A DNA stretch of 64,000 bases from Devosia sp. RR2S18 (GTDB lineage: Bacteria; Pseudomonadota; Alphaproteobacteria; Rhizobiales; Devosiaceae). The stretch covers positions 1,760,001-1,824,000 of the forward strand of contig NZ_CP126539.1 of NCBI RefSeq assembly GCF_030177755.1, written 5' to 3'. Positions 18,991 through 28,192 of this stretch are shown piece by piece. The first letter of the stretch is position 1; every line of letters begins with the position of its first letter. The position numbers and the translations under genes are program-made. The notes under the pieces are model-generated. The model worked only from the letters and a program-made list of their open reading frames with translations. It did not search any database and was not told the origin of the DNA.

Positions 18991-20312
18991 CCGGCGAGCG
19001 GCTCGGCGAAGAGGTCGTATTCGTCGCTATCGGTGACGACGACGTCCAGCATGTCGCCGGGCTTGATGCCGGTGGCATTGCTGATGATGACCTGACCGTC
19101 GATTTCGGGCGCATCCCACTTCGAGCGGGCGATGGCCTTGTTGGTTTCGGGCTGCACGTCATCGACCAGCACCTGGATGGTGCGGCCGCGCTTTTTGGCG
19201 AGCTGGCCGGCTGACACGGTCTGGGCGACCTCCATCAGCTGCTCCCAACGCTCCTGCGCCACCTCGTCGGGCACGATGCCCTCGAGTTCGTTGGCGGGGG
19301 CACCGGTCACCGGCTCGTATTTGAAGCAGCCAGCGCGGTCGATCTCGGCTTCCTCGATGAAGTCGAGCATCATCTCGAAATCTTCGTCCGTTTCGCCGGG
19401 GAAGCCCACGATGAAGTTGGATCGCACAGTTAGATCAGGGACTTGGCGCTTCCAGTCGAGAATTCGATTCAGCGTCTTTTCCTGGTGCGCGGGGCGGCGC
19501 ATCGCTTTGAGCACCGTCGGCGAAGCGTGCTGAAACGGGATGTCGAGATAGGGCAGGACGAGGCCATCGGCCATCAGCTCCATGATTGCATCGACGTGGG
19601 GGTAGGGGTAAACATAATGGAGGCGCACCCAGGCGCCCAGCTGACCCAGCTCCTTGGCCAGATCGTAGAACTTGGCCTTTACGGGGCGGCCGCGATACAT
19701 CGATTCCGCGTACTTGACGTCCACGCCATAGGCGCTGGTGTCCTGCGAAATCACCAGCAATTCCTTGACGCCGCTGCGGACCAGCTGCTCGGCCTCGCCC
19801 AGAACGCCAGCGGCGGGGCGGGAGGCGAGGTCGCCGCGGATCTGCGGGATGATGCAGAAGGAGCAGCGATTGTTGCAGCCTTCGGAAATCTTGAGATAGG
19901 CGTAGTGGCGCGGCGTCAGCTTGAGGCCACTTTCGGGGACGAGGTCCACGAAGCGATTAGGCACTGGCGGAAGGTGCTCGTGCACGGCCGAGACGACGCT
20001 TTCGTACTGATGCGGGCCGGAAATGGCGAGCACGCTGGGGTGCGTCTTGCGGATCAGGTCCTCTTCGACGCCTAGGCAACCGGTGACGATGACCCGGCCG
20101 TTCTCGTTGAGCGCTTCGCCGATGGCCTCAAGGCTCTCCTGCTTGGCGCTGTCGAGAAAGCCGCAGGTGTTGACCAGTACGACGTCGGCGCCGGCATAGT
20201 CGCGCGAAAACGAATAGCCCTGCGACCGCAGGGTGGACATGATGCGCTCGCTATCAACGAGGGCTTTGGGGCAGCCGAGGCTGACGAGGCCAATTTTTGG
20301 CGCTTGGCTCAT
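18987..20312 (-). CDS. rimO: Ribosomal protein S12 methylthiotransferase RimO
   Basis: The 441-residue radical-SAM enzyme has an N-terminal MTTase domain ([29 protein letters not shown]), the radical-SAM cluster CNNRCSFC, and a C-terminal TRAM domain. It adds a methylthio group to the conserved Asp of S12. MiaB is less likely given the [10 protein letters not shown] opening. The start MSQAPK at 20312 is chosen over an ATG 6 codons upstream. Confidence 0.95.
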   Translation of the reverse strand: MSQAPKIGLVSLGCPKALVDSERIMSTLRSQGYSFSRDYAGADVVLVNTCGFLDSAKQESLEAIGEALNENGRVIVTGCLGVEEDLIRKTHPSVLAISGPHQYESVVSAVHEHLPPVPNRFVDLVPESGLKLTPRHYAYLKISEGCNNRCSFCIIPQIRGDLASRPAAGVLGEAEQLVRSGVKELLVISQDTSAYGVDVKYAESMYRGRPVKAKFYDLAKELGQLGAWVRLHYVYPYPHVDAIMELMADGLVLPYLDIPFQHASPTVLKAMRRPAHQEKTLNRILDWKRQVPDLTVRSNFIVGFPGETDEDFEMMLDFIEEAEIDRAGCFKYEPVTGAPANELEGIVPDEVAQERWEQLMEVAQTVSAGQLAKKRGRTIQVLVDDVQPETNKAIARSKWDAPEIDGQVIISNATGIKPGDMLDVVVTDSDEYDLFAEPLAG

Positions 20313-20542
20313 GAGAGCGTGACATTCCAATGTTGGAGGATTGGGCGCGTCATACAGAAAACTGCCCGGTTACGCAATGTGACTGCCTCCCGCCCGGCGC
20401 GGGGCAGGGCTGATGGGAGCGGCTAACACAGGGTCTTGAATGGGACGCTTCCGCGAACAGTGCGTGCGGCAGAGCCCTGCTACCCGCCGAGGAGGCGCTC
20501 GGCTACGCCTCTGGTTTCCTAAAGCGTCACCTGGAGCTTCCC

Positions 20543-20920
20543 GTGTTTGATCGTCTCTCCGCCTATGCGCCGCAGGCCCTCGCCGTGCTGCGCATCGTCA
20601 CCGCCCTGCTGTTTCTGGCCCACGGTACGCAGAAGCTGCTTGGCTTCCCGGCAGCCGAATGGTCTCCGGGAGCCTTCTCACTGCCCTGGTTTGCCGGCGT
20701 CATCGAGATCATCACCAGCATCCTAATCATCCTGGGCTTCTTCACCCGCCCGGCAGCCTTTGTCGCCTCTGGCACCATGGCGTTCGCCTATTGGATCGCG
20801 CATGCGCCGTCCAATTTCTTTCCGGCGAATAACGACGGCGACGCAGCGATCCTCTTCTGTTTTGTCTTCCTCTACCTCGCCTTTGCGGGGCCGGGCGCCT
20901 GGAGCATCAACAAGAAGTAG
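20543..20920 (+). CDS. DoxX-family membrane protein
   Basis: The 125-residue protein has four hydrophobic segments and the DoxX-style LRIVTALLFLAHGTQKLLG and GFFTRPAAFVASGTMAFAYW stretches. DoxX proteins are linked to redox stress or quinone-coupled systems, but this one's role is unknown. The start is GTG with GGAG 7 bases upstream. A bidirectional terminator follows. Confidence 0.88.
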   Translation: MFDRLSAYAPQALAVLRIVTALLFLAHGTQKLLGFPAAEWSPGAFSLPWFAGVIEIITSILIILGFFTRPAAFVASGTMAFAYWIAHAPSNFFPANNDGDAAILFCFVFLYLAFAGPGAWSINKK

Positions 20921-20937
20921 GCTGTGCGCTACGCATG

Positions 20938-20975
20938 AAAAAAGCCGCCGAGACCAATGTCGCGGCGGCTTTTTC
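20938..20975. terminator. Bidirectional terminator between DoxX and DUF4282 genes
   Basis: A 7-bp perfect GCCGCCG / CGGCGGC stem is flanked by six A on the left and five T on the right. It can end transcription of both convergent genes. Confidence 0.85.
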
Positions 20976-20992
20976 GTGTTCCGTTGCAGGAC

Positions 20993-21658
20993 TTACTCTG
21001 GTTTCTTGGCCGGGCTGCGCTTGGCGGTGCGACGCGGTTTGAATACTTCGCCAGATTTGGTTGCCGGGCTGCGAGTCACCTTGGTCTTGGGCTTGGCCCC
21101 CTCAGCTGAGGCGAGCGCCGCTTTGGTCTTGGCTGCGGGGTCCTTTGCGGCAGGCGCCGTCGTAGGTTTGGGCGCGATGTTGCCAGGGGAACTCGGCGTG
21201 AGGGTCACCACCGGCTCCGGCGGCGCGGAAGGCCGATGGGGCGCAGCATCGGTTGCCGGCGCGGAGTAGTCGTCGGCGTCCGAGTAGTCAGGGTCTTCGC
21301 TCTCCTCGGCCAGATCGCGAATCGCTTCGCGAACCTCGTCAAGCAGCGAGGCGGAATAACGCGATCGTGCAGCCGGCTCGCCTTCGCTCTCATGGCGGCG
21401 GAAAAAGACCAGCAGCCCTTCGCAGAGGATGCGCAGGCCCACGAAATAGAGAAGGCCAAAAACGACAATCTCGAGCAGACCCCAAAGCCCGATGCCAAAG
21501 CCCAAGCTGAAGGTGAAGAAGAAATGCGCGATGGCCCAGAGCAGGATGCCTGCCAGACCCAGAGCATAAAAGATCGGTACCAGCTTGGGCGCGAGCACGG
21601 CATCGAGCCGGGACAAGGTCCGGCTGGTGAAGAGGCGTTTGAGATCGTCCATAGTCAT
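20993..21658 (-). CDS. DUF4282-like membrane protein with Ala/Lys/Pro-rich tail
   Basis: The 221-residue protein begins MTMDDLKRLFTSRTLSRLD and has two strong hydrophobic helices (about residues 28-80), as in DUF4282 proteins. A variable acidic section (EESEDPDYSDADDY) and a long basic Ala/Pro/Lys C-terminal tail follow. Function unknown. The start at 21658 has GGAG 7 bases upstream; a longer in-frame extension would overlap lipB and is rejected. Confidence 0.75.
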   Translation of the reverse strand: MTMDDLKRLFTSRTLSRLDAVLAPKLVPIFYALGLAGILLWAIAHFFFTFSLGFGIGLWGLLEIVVFGLLYFVGLRILCEGLLVFFRRHESEGEPAARSRYSASLLDEVREAIRDLAEESEDPDYSDADDYSAPATDAAPHRPSAPPEPVVTLTPSSPGNIAPKPTTAPAAKDPAAKTKAALASAEGAKPKTKVTRSPATKSGEVFKPRRTAKRSPAKKPE

Positions 21659-21689
21659 CGCATCGCTCCGTAAGGCTCGATTCCGGGTT

Positions 21690-22454
21690 TCACGCAACTT
21701 GGCCGCGCAAGCCAGCGCTGACAAGGCTTTCCTCGGTCGAATCGTGGGTGGAGCCAAAACGGCGCTCGAAAGCACCCCTGAGAACCGAATCCACCTCCGC
21801 CATGGACACCAGTTGTCCGAGATCCTCGAAGCTGGTGACGCCCTGGTCGATAATGCCGCAGGGCACAATGCCGTCGTAATGGTCCAGATTCGGTGCGACG
21901 TTGAGCGATATCCCATGGAAGGTCACCCATTTGGAGACGCGAACGCCGATAGCGGCAATCTTGTCTTCCTTGAGCAGTCCTTTCTCGGGCCGGCGCACCC
22001 AAACACCGATACGACCCTCACGTCGCTCGCCGACGATGCTGTGGGCCGCCAGGGTATCGATGACCCAAGCCTCTAGGCCCTGGACGAGGCAGCGAATGTC
22101 GCGCCCGCGTTCGCGCAAATCGAGCATCACATAGGCCACGCGTTGGCCGGGGCCATGATAGGTGTATTGCCCACCGCGCCCGGCATCATAGACAGGAAAG
22201 CGCGGCGACAGCAGGTCGCTGGCCACGGCCGAGGTGCCGGCGGTATAGAGCGGGGGGTGCTCCAACAGCCAGACCGCCTCCTGCGCCTCTCCGGCAGCAA
22301 TTGCCGCAGCCCGCGCCCGCATGGCGGGGAGTGCCTCTTCATAAGACACAAGTTGGGGCGAGATGATCCACTCCACCGCTCGCCCGTCTGCGCGTGCCAG
22401 CTTGCTGGACGTTGCGCAGGCCATCTCACCTGATGTTAACGGTTCCATAACCAT
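21690..22454 (-). CDS. lipB: Octanoyltransferase (lipoate biosynthesis) LipB
   Basis: The product, up to 254 residues, contains the LipB motifs [18 protein letters not shown], the catalytic lysine in [13 protein letters not shown], and the acyl-thioester cysteine in VPCGI. It moves octanoyl from acyl carrier protein to lipoyl domains. The start is uncertain: no good ribosome binding site is seen, and ATG codons at 22448 or 22424 are possible. The gene is divergent from the FliN-like gene. Confidence 0.93.
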   Translation of the reverse strand: MVMEPLTSGEMACATSSKLARADGRAVEWIISPQLVSYEEALPAMRARAAAIAAGEAQEAVWLLEHPPLYTAGTSAVASDLLSPRFPVYDAGRGGQYTYHGPGQRVAYVMLDLRERGRDIRCLVQGLEAWVIDTLAAHSIVGERREGRIGVWVRRPEKGLLKEDKIAAIGVRVSKWVTFHGISLNVAPNLDHYDGIVPCGIIDQGVTSFEDLGQLVSMAEVDSVLRGAFERRFGSTHDSTEESLVSAGLRGQVA

Positions 22455-22522
22455 GGTTGCCAGAAGATTACCCTATCTCGATTCAGCGGCCGCACGCGGC
22501 CCTTTGCGGTACAGCCTTATCT

Positions 22523-22756
22523 ATGAGCACGCTCGACAACATTGAAGTGGATATCACCGTTGAGCTGGGTGCAACCACCATGCCCATCCATCATCTGTTG
22601 CGAATGGGCCGCGGGGCAGTGATCGAACTCGACGCGCTGGAGAACGATCCGCTCAAGATCTACGCCAATGGTACGCTGATCTCGCAGGGTGAAGTCAGCG
22701 TGGAAGAAGGGCATCTGCGCGTCCTCGTCACCGAAAAGATCCTCAAGCGCGGCTAA
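22523..22756 (+). CDS. Stand-alone FliN/SpoA-domain protein
   Basis: The 77-residue protein is almost entirely a SpoA (surface presentation of antigens) domain: VDITVELGATTMPIHHLL, GAVIELD, and KIYANGTLISQGEV. This is the C-terminal core of the flagellar switch protein FliN, which binds FliM and the export apparatus. It lies alone between lipB and a tRNA, with no flagellar gene near it. It may be an orphan fliN or a relative with another role. Confidence 0.82.
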   Translation: MSTLDNIEVDITVELGATTMPIHHLLRMGRGAVIELDALENDPLKIYANGTLISQGEVSVEEGHLRVLVTEKILKRG

Positions 22757-22888
22757 TCCTCGGCGCGCTCTACGCTTTTTGCTCACTTCCCACACGGGTT
22801 AGGGAAATCTCGTCGAAACCGCTTGTGGTTACAAAAGACCTTTGCTACATCCCCACTCGCTTCGCCACTGGCGAGGCACTACCAGAGT

Positions 22889-22973
22889 GCGGTCGTGGCG
22901 GAACTGGTAGACGCGCAGCGTTGAGGTCGCTGTGCCGCAAGGCGTGGAAGTTCGAGTCTTCTCGACCGCACCA
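22889..22973 (+). tRNA. tRNA-Leu (anticodon GAG)
   Basis: The 85-base gene pairs GCGGTCG with CGACCGC in the acceptor stem, has a long variable arm as class II tRNAs do, a GTTCGAGTC T-arm, and an encoded CCA at 22971-22973. The anticodon loop TTGAGGT gives GAG at 22923-22925. Confidence 0.95.
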
Positions 22974-23003
22974 GTCATCCCTGTGATGACTGAACTACAA
23001 AAT

Positions 23004-23030
23004 GGGCTGCCCTCCGGGGCGGCCCTTTTT
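23004..23030 (+). terminator. Terminator after tRNA-Leu
   Basis: A 9-bp stem (GGGCTGCCC / GGGCGGCCC, one T-G pair) with loop TCCG is followed by TTTTTG. It lies 30 bases past the tRNA. Confidence 0.85.
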
Positions 23031-23091
23031 GTTTCAGGCGGTTCCCGCGTGATTGCAGATGGCTTACTGCTGGGGCGGGCACCGTCAGGCG

Positions 23092-23184
23092 TCAAACGTT
23101 GAGCACCACGCCGAAGCCCAGCGCGAGAGCGACGACGAACGCAATAAGTGCAATGGCAAGGATCAGTGCCAGCCGAGTTCTCAT
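23092..23184 (-). CDS. 30-residue single-helix membrane peptide
   Basis: The small frame starts ATG with GAGGAG 8 bases upstream and encodes MRTRLALILAIALIAFVVAL plus ten further residues, almost all hydrophobic after an Arg-flanked start. It lies 13 bases after the ferric-reductase-like gene's stop. The good ribosome site and fully membrane-like composition suggest it is translated. It may be an accessory peptide of the flavoprotein, which is inference. Confidence 0.5.
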   Translation of the reverse strand: MRTRLALILAIALIAFVVALALGFGVVLNV

Positions 23185-23197
23185 GGCGCCTAGCTCC

Positions 23198-24511
23198 TCA
23201 TACCATGCCGAAGACTTCAGAATCGATGTTGCTATCGGGCACTCCCATCTCCTCGAGAGTGGATTTGATCCCCTCCGTCATCGGCGTGGGGCCACAAAGG
23301 AGGAACTTGTAGCCGTCGAGATCGCCGGGGAGATGCTTCTCGAGGATCTCCCGGGTCACATAGCCTTTCTCGACATTGGCACCGGGCGGCGGATCCTCCA
23401 CCACATGCACGAGCTTGAAGTTGAGGCTCTTCTGCATCTCGGCTAGTTCCTCGCGAAACGCGGCGCTTTCCAAATCGGGATTGGCATAAAACAGTACTGT
23501 CGGATGGTCATCACCTCGCGCCTGCATGGCTTTGAGGTTTGAGAGCATGGGCGTGATGCCGATGCCCCCGGCAATCATTGCGAAGCCCTTCACCGGCTTT
23601 TCCCGCTCCGTGGTGAAGACGCCGAATGGCCCTTCCAAATAGCCGATGTCTCCGGGCTTGGCCTTGACAACCGCATTGGAGAAATCCCCAAGGGGTTTGA
23701 TGGAGAGCGTGACGTTGGGCCCTTCCTCGGGGGCACTGGCAATGGTGAAGGGGTGCTCGTCCAGCTGGTAGGGCGAGCCTGCAAAGGTGAGCCATACGAA
23801 CTGGCCGGGCTTCCATGGATTCAGCGGCTTGCCCAGTGGCTCGAACACCAGGGTATGGGCACCGCCGCGCTCCTCGGTGTTACTCACCACCCGCCAGGGA
23901 TTGCGCCGCTGTAGCCAGGGCTTGCCGACGCGCAGCCACACCAGCAGCAGCACCCACGCCAAGGTGACGCCGAGCCACAGGGCCCGCGTTTCTACGGCGG
24001 CGGTAAAGCGCCCGACGCCAAGGACATGGGAGATCGCGGCTCCGAAGCCGATGACGGCGAGCCCAAAATGCACGTAGCGCCAGAACTCGTACTCAAGCTT
24101 GAGCCACTTGCGGAACTCGGAGGTCACCACCAAGAGACCAAAGGCAACGAGCGCCACCCGGCCCGAGGTCAGCTCCCACCGCGCCTCCAGCGGGTTGAGC
24201 TCACCAAGTTCCGCCTCGAACCAGAAGTAGAGAATGCCGAAATGTCCAAGGATGACACCCAGCGTGCCCAGCGCGAGATAGCGGTGGAAGAGATAGACGA
24301 TGTCGGCACCGAAGGGGTAGGTCAGCGCGCGAAAGCGGGCGGTTAGGGCAAACTGCATGCCGGTGAGGGCAAGGGCGCCAAAGCCAAGCCCCATGGAGAA
24401 ATCCCACAGCAGGTTGCGTCCATCGACCCTCTCACCGGCGAGCAGTACCGCAAAGGGGAGCGCCAGGACCACGAAGGCGGCGAATACCCAGGCCACTGCT
24501 TGCTGTTTCAT
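23198..24511 (-). CDS. Ferric-reductase-like transmembrane flavoprotein (FRD/NOX type)
   Basis: The 437-residue protein has an N-terminal ferric-reductase-like membrane domain (residues about 1-205, with histidines in LFHRYLALGTLG, LGHFG, YVHFG and ISHVLG for b-type hemes). An FAD-binding domain (DEHPFTIASAP) and NAD(P)-binding domain (IAGGIGITPMLSNL, LLCGPTPM) follow. It would pass electrons from NAD(P)H across the membrane to an unknown acceptor. GAGGAG lies 6 bases before the ATG at 24511. Confidence 0.88.
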   Translation of the reverse strand: MKQQAVAWVFAAFVVLALPFAVLLAGERVDGRNLLWDFSMGLGFGALALTGMQFALTARFRALTYPFGADIVYLFHRYLALGTLGVILGHFGILYFWFEAELGELNPLEARWELTSGRVALVAFGLLVVTSEFRKWLKLEYEFWRYVHFGLAVIGFGAAISHVLGVGRFTAAVETRALWLGVTLAWVLLLVWLRVGKPWLQRRNPWRVVSNTEERGGAHTLVFEPLGKPLNPWKPGQFVWLTFAGSPYQLDEHPFTIASAPEEGPNVTLSIKPLGDFSNAVVKAKPGDIGYLEGPFGVFTTEREKPVKGFAMIAGGIGITPMLSNLKAMQARGDDHPTVLFYANPDLESAAFREELAEMQKSLNFKLVHVVEDPPPGANVEKGYVTREILEKHLPGDLDGYKFLLCGPTPMTEGIKSTLEEMGVPDSNIDSEVFGMV

Positions 24512-24627
24512 GCATGCTCCTCGTCGTCGTTCAAAGAACAACGACAGGAGGGGGGGCTCGTTCCCCTAGGGAGAGTCGGCCCGTTTGTTACATGCGCAGA
24601 ATTCTCGTTCAGCTTGCCCGCGTCAAT

Positions 24628-25035
24628 TTAGCTTTCCGCTGGCGAGTCGATAACCCAGGTGACACCGAAGCGGTCCATGGTCAGGCCGAACCCTGGAGAC
24701 CATGGCTGAGACTCGAAGGGCATGAGCACGGTGCCCCCTTGGGACAGCGCCTTGAAAATGCGACGAGCCTCCTCGACAGAGTCAGCGGCGACGGTGACGC
24801 TGTAGCCGCTGCGGCCGGAAAAATCCTGCATGTCCTGACCCATCAGCGCCTGGTCGCCGATGTCAATCCAGGCATGAACGATCCGGTCCAGGCGATCCTC
24901 AGGGACGCCTTCGGCCATTCCAGGCATGTCGCGATGACTCAACATGCCGCGGATCTCGCCACCCAGAATGCGGGCATAGGTGGTGAACGCCTCGCGGCAA
25001 TCGCCGTCGAAATCAATGTTGGCAACGACTTTCAT
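24628..25035 (-). CDS. VOC-superfamily (PhnB/glyoxalase-like) protein
   Basis: The 135-residue protein begins with a beta-alpha VOC repeat (VVANIDFDGDCREAFTTYARILGGEI) split here as its opening and its GGEI end, and has the PhnB-like ending SQPWSPGFGLTMDRFGVTWVID. Such proteins bind small ligands, often with a metal; no specific reaction can be named. AAAGGA lies 9 bases before the ATG. Confidence 0.8.
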   Translation of the reverse strand: MKVVANIDFDGDCREAFTTYARILGGEIRGMLSHRDMPGMAEGVPEDRLDRIVHAWIDIGDQALMGQDMQDFSGRSGYSVTVAADSVEEARRIFKALSQGGTVLMPFESQPWSPGFGLTMDRFGVTWVIDSPAES

Positions 25036-25309
25036 GACCCATTCCTTTGGTTGTGGAGCAAACATAGCAAGCCATCTCAACACGCATGTGACTGATGCTA
25101 TCCCCCGATGACCTGCCTCATCCCGTCAGGACGAACAGGACAGGCTGATTTCGACACGTTCTTGAAACGCAGGACGAATTTTCCTTGGTGCCACACTGGA
25201 GTTGCTCCCGCTCGCGTGACGCGGGCTAGCGTCCGCGTCCGGCGTGTTACAGAGGAGCCGCGGTGGGCGCGGATTTCCACCCTTGGAGAGCTGTTGCTCA
25301 GCGGATAGT

Positions 25310-25648
25310 CTAGTCCGGCGTCACGTAGCGCCGAGCATCATCCAGTCGGAGCGACAGCTCCTCGTTGTCAATCTTGTCGAGGTGGATCAGTACGGCCGTC
25401 TGGCCCACGAGGTCATCGGATTCGAAGTAGATGGTGGGCGAGATGTCGAGGAGGAGTGCTTTCTGTTCCGCGGGGCAGGGCAGCATCAGGGTCTTGCTGC
25501 TGAGCAGGCGCGCAAAGGGCTTATCGCCAACCATCAGTTCGGGTTGCTCGCCGGTGCCGCCGCGCCGGAGATTGTCGAGCCCGCGACCCCGTGCCAGGGT
25601 TTCGATGCGGGAGAGGGCGGTATCGAGCTCGGAAGACATGGCAGACAT
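25310..25648 (-). CDS. MmcQ/YjbR-like small protein
   Basis: The 112-residue protein has PELMVGDKPFARLL, CPAEQKALLLDISPTIYFESDD and a C-terminal RLDDARRYVTP, which loosely fit the MmcQ/YjbR fold, a DNA-binding-like double-wing shape of unclear role. The start may be the first Met or the Met three codons later. It is divergent from mgtE. Confidence 0.6.
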   Translation of the reverse strand: MSAMSSELDTALSRIETLARGRGLDNLRRGGTGEQPELMVGDKPFARLLSSKTLMLPCPAEQKALLLDISPTIYFESDDLVGQTAVLIHLDKIDNEELSLRLDDARRYVTPD

Positions 25649-25774
25649 CCTTTTGAGGCGTGCAATTTTCGGTGCTTACGGCGCCAAACCGCTTTGCCCA
25701 CTCTGGCGGAACGACGTCCGATTGGCTACAGCTTGGCCCGCCCCCGAAACTCCCGTGCCACGCAAAGGGCTCCC

Positions 25775-27190
25775 ATGAGCACAGACCTCGAGACAGAACC
25801 CAGGCTAGAGCCTGGGATTGATACCAGTGCGCTGCGCGACGAGAACGATCGCATCAGCATGCATTGGCTCGAGCGCTTGCGCGCTTATCTCGAGGCTGGC
25901 CGGGCCGAGGACGTCGCCGAGGTGATGGCGCCGCTACATGCGGCTGATGTAGGCGACGTGCTCGAGGCGCTGAACGGCGATGAGCGCCTGCTTCTGCTGC
26001 GGCAGCTGGGCCGGCGTTTCGATTATTCGGCGCTGACCGAAGTCGATGACAGTGTGCGCGCGCAACTCATGGAGGAGCTGCCCAATGCCGAAATCGCCCG
26101 TGGCGTGGCGGGGCTGGACAGCGACGACGCCATCTACATTCTCGAGGACCTCGATCAGGAGGATCGCGACGAGGTCTTGGCCAAGTTGCCGACCTTCGAG
26201 CGGCTGAGCCTGAAACGCAGTCTCGACTTTCCCGAAGACTCCGCCGGGCGGCGGATGCAGACCGACTTCATCGCCATTCCGCCGTTCTGGACGGTGGGTC
26301 AGACCATCGATTATCTGCGTCGCGAACAGGACCTGCCGGACGAGTTCTACCAAATCTACGTGGTCGACGCGTCCTATCAGGTGCTCGGCACCATTCCGCT
26401 TGACAAGTTCCTCCGGGCGCCGCGCGTGACGCCCATCGAAGCGCTGATGAACACCAACCTCGTGCTGGTCGATGCCAATGTCGACCAGGAGGACGCGGCC
26501 CGCGAATTCGAGCGCTATGACCTGGTCGAGGTTGGCGTGGTCGACGAAAGCCGACGCCTGGTGGGTGTGCTTACCATCGACGACATGGTGGACGTCATTA
26601 CCGAGGAGGCCGACGAAGACATCCGCCTGCTGGCGGGCGTGGGCGACGAGGATATTTCGGATTCCACCATGGATACGGTGCGCAGCCGCGTACCGTGGCT
26701 GGTGGTCAACCTCATTACGGCGGTGGCGGTGTCGGTGGTGATCGGCTTTTTCGATGCCACGATCGAGCAGATGGTGGCGCTGGCCGTTCTTATGCCCATC
26801 GTCGCATCCATGGGCGGCAATGCCGGGGCCCAGACCATGACGGTGACTGTTCGGGCCCTGGCCATGCGTGAACTCGATGGCCCTCGCCTCAAGCGTCTCA
26901 TCACCCGCGAGGTGGTGGTAGGCTTCGTCAATGGCGTGATTTTTGCGTTTTTAATCGGCATCGTCACCTGGTTGCGCTTCGGCGATGCGGAACTGGGCGT
27001 GGTGATCGCGCTCGCCATGATCATCAATCTGATTGTGGCGGGGACCGCGGGCATTCTGATTCCGCTCACTCTCGATAAATTCAAGGCGGACCCAGCGATC
27101 GCCTCGGCGGTATTCGTTACGACCATCACAGACGTGGTCGGATTCTTCGCTTTTCTGGGTATTGCGGGGCTGTGGTTCGGCCTGTTCTAG
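25775..27190 (+). CDS. mgtE: Magnesium transporter MgtE
   Basis: The 471-residue protein has an N-terminal helical MgtE_N superhelix (about residues 45-145), a paired CBS domain (about 150-275, with DFPEDSAGRRM) and a C-terminal channel domain of five helices (AVLMPIVASMGGNAGAQT, the selectivity region). MgtE is a magnesium-gated channel. The ATG at 25775 is used; the open frame extends much further upstream, but that part lacks family similarity and overlaps the minus-strand neighbour. Confidence 0.95.
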   Translation: MSTDLETEPRLEPGIDTSALRDENDRISMHWLERLRAYLEAGRAEDVAEVMAPLHAADVGDVLEALNGDERLLLLRQLGRRFDYSALTEVDDSVRAQLMEELPNAEIARGVAGLDSDDAIYILEDLDQEDRDEVLAKLPTFERLSLKRSLDFPEDSAGRRMQTDFIAIPPFWTVGQTIDYLRREQDLPDEFYQIYVVDASYQVLGTIPLDKFLRAPRVTPIEALMNTNLVLVDANVDQEDAAREFERYDLVEVGVVDESRRLVGVLTIDDMVDVITEEADEDIRLLAGVGDEDISDSTMDTVRSRVPWLVVNLITAVAVSVVIGFFDATIEQMVALAVLMPIVASMGGNAGAQTMTVTVRALAMRELDGPRLKRLITREVVVGFVNGVIFAFLIGIVTWLRFGDAELGVVIALAMIINLIVAGTAGILIPLTLDKFKADPAIASAVFVTTITDVVGFFAFLGIAGLWFGLF

Positions 27191-27331
27191 GCTCCGCTCG
27201 ACGGCTTTTCGCACTGTGCACTGTTGCAGTTTGGTCGCTTGCTAACCATCTTTGGCGCGGTTAACGTTTTGCTACCGGATGGCGCGAGCGACATGCTCTC
27301 GCCCCGGAGTGAGGCTGACAAGGAGCACTGT

Positions 27332-27433
27332 ATGCGAAGTCAACCGAAGACCAATATGTGGCGGGCTGCGAGCTGGACGCTGGTATGCCTGATGTCCATG
27401 GGACTGGTTTTCTCTGTTGTTGCCGGCGTCTAG
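27332..27433 (+). CDS. 33-residue single-helix membrane peptide
   Basis: The frame starts ATG with AGGAG 6 bases upstream and encodes MRSQPKTNMWRAASWTLVCL followed by a hydrophobic stretch ending in VVAGV. It is immediately followed by a strong terminator, so it looks like a self-contained small-protein gene. Function unknown. Confidence 0.5.
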   Translation: MRSQPKTNMWRAASWTLVCLMSMGLVFSVVAGV

Positions 27434-27461
27434 CGCCTGAGTTCTTCACTTACTCCATTGG

Positions 27462-27493
27462 AAGGGCGCCCTGGCCACCGGGGCGCCCTTTCT
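27462..27493 (+). terminator. Terminator after the 33-residue ORF
   Basis: A perfect 8-bp stem (AGGGCGCC / GGCGCCCT) with an 11-base loop is followed by TTTCTT. It lies 30 bases past the small ORF and just before the GST gene. Confidence 0.75.
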
Positions 27494-27514
27494 TCGTCGT
27501 CCACGAGGTTTTCT

Positions 27515-28192
27515 ATGAAGCTGCTGATCGGCAATCGCAATTATTCGACGTGGTCTCTCCGGCCGTGGCTGGTGCTGACCCATTTTGAAATTCCGTTCGA
27601 GGACGAGGTGCTGCAGTTGTCAGGGCCCGGCTGGCAGGAGAACCTGCGCGAACGCTCCCCCACGGGCAAGGTGCCCGTGCTGCTCGACGGCGACCTGGTG
27701 GTGCCTGAGACGATTGCCATTATTGAATATCTGGCGGACTGTTTCCCCGACAAGCCGATCTGGCCCACCGATACTAGTCAACGCGCCCGGGCCCGCGCCG
27801 CATCGGCGGAGATGCATGCTGGCTTTACTGGTCTACGCAGCCATGCGCCGATGAACCTGCGTGCCAGTTATCCGGGCCGGGTGAACCTCGACACGGTCGC
27901 CAAGGACCTCAAGCGCCTCGAAGCGCTCTGGGGTGAACTGTTGCTGGCATCAGGTGGCCCGTTCCTGTTCGGCGCCTTCACGGCTGCCGACGCGATGTAT
28001 GCGCCTGTGGCAACGCGTATCCGCACCTATGATCTTCCGGTGTCGGACGTTGCGGGAGAGTACGTGGAGTCCATCTATGGCCTGCCGGCTTTCCAGACCT
28101 GGCTGGCCGAGGCGCTTAAGGAGCCGTGGGTTGTCGACGACGATGAGATCGACGTGATCCAGGGCCGGATCCCGCCGGGAGTGCTCGCATGA
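27515..28192 (+). CDS. Glutathione S-transferase family protein
   Basis: The 225-residue protein has a thioredoxin-fold N-domain with NYSTWSLRPWLVL (active-site Ser/Trp region), the cis-Pro and glutathione-binding motif GKVPVLLDGDLVVPETIAI, and an all-helical C-domain. Its substrate is unknown. It overlaps the following DUF1489 gene by 4 bases (ATGA). Confidence 0.9.
   Translation: MKLLIGNRNYSTWSLRPWLVLTHFEIPFEDEVLQLSGPGWQENLRERSPTGKVPVLLDGDLVVPETIAIIEYLADCFPDKPIWPTDTSQRARARAASAEMHAGFTGLRSHAPMNLRASYPGRVNLDTVAKDLKRLEALWGELLLASGGPFLFGAFTAADAMYAPVATRIRTYDLPVSDVAGEYVESIYGLPAFQTWLAEALKEPWVVDDDEIDVIQGRIPPGVLA

Noticed and set aside
25244..25774. Long in-frame upstream extension of mgtE
   Set aside because: It has no MgtE similarity and runs antisense over the YjbR-like gene; the ATG at 25775 fits the family N-terminus.
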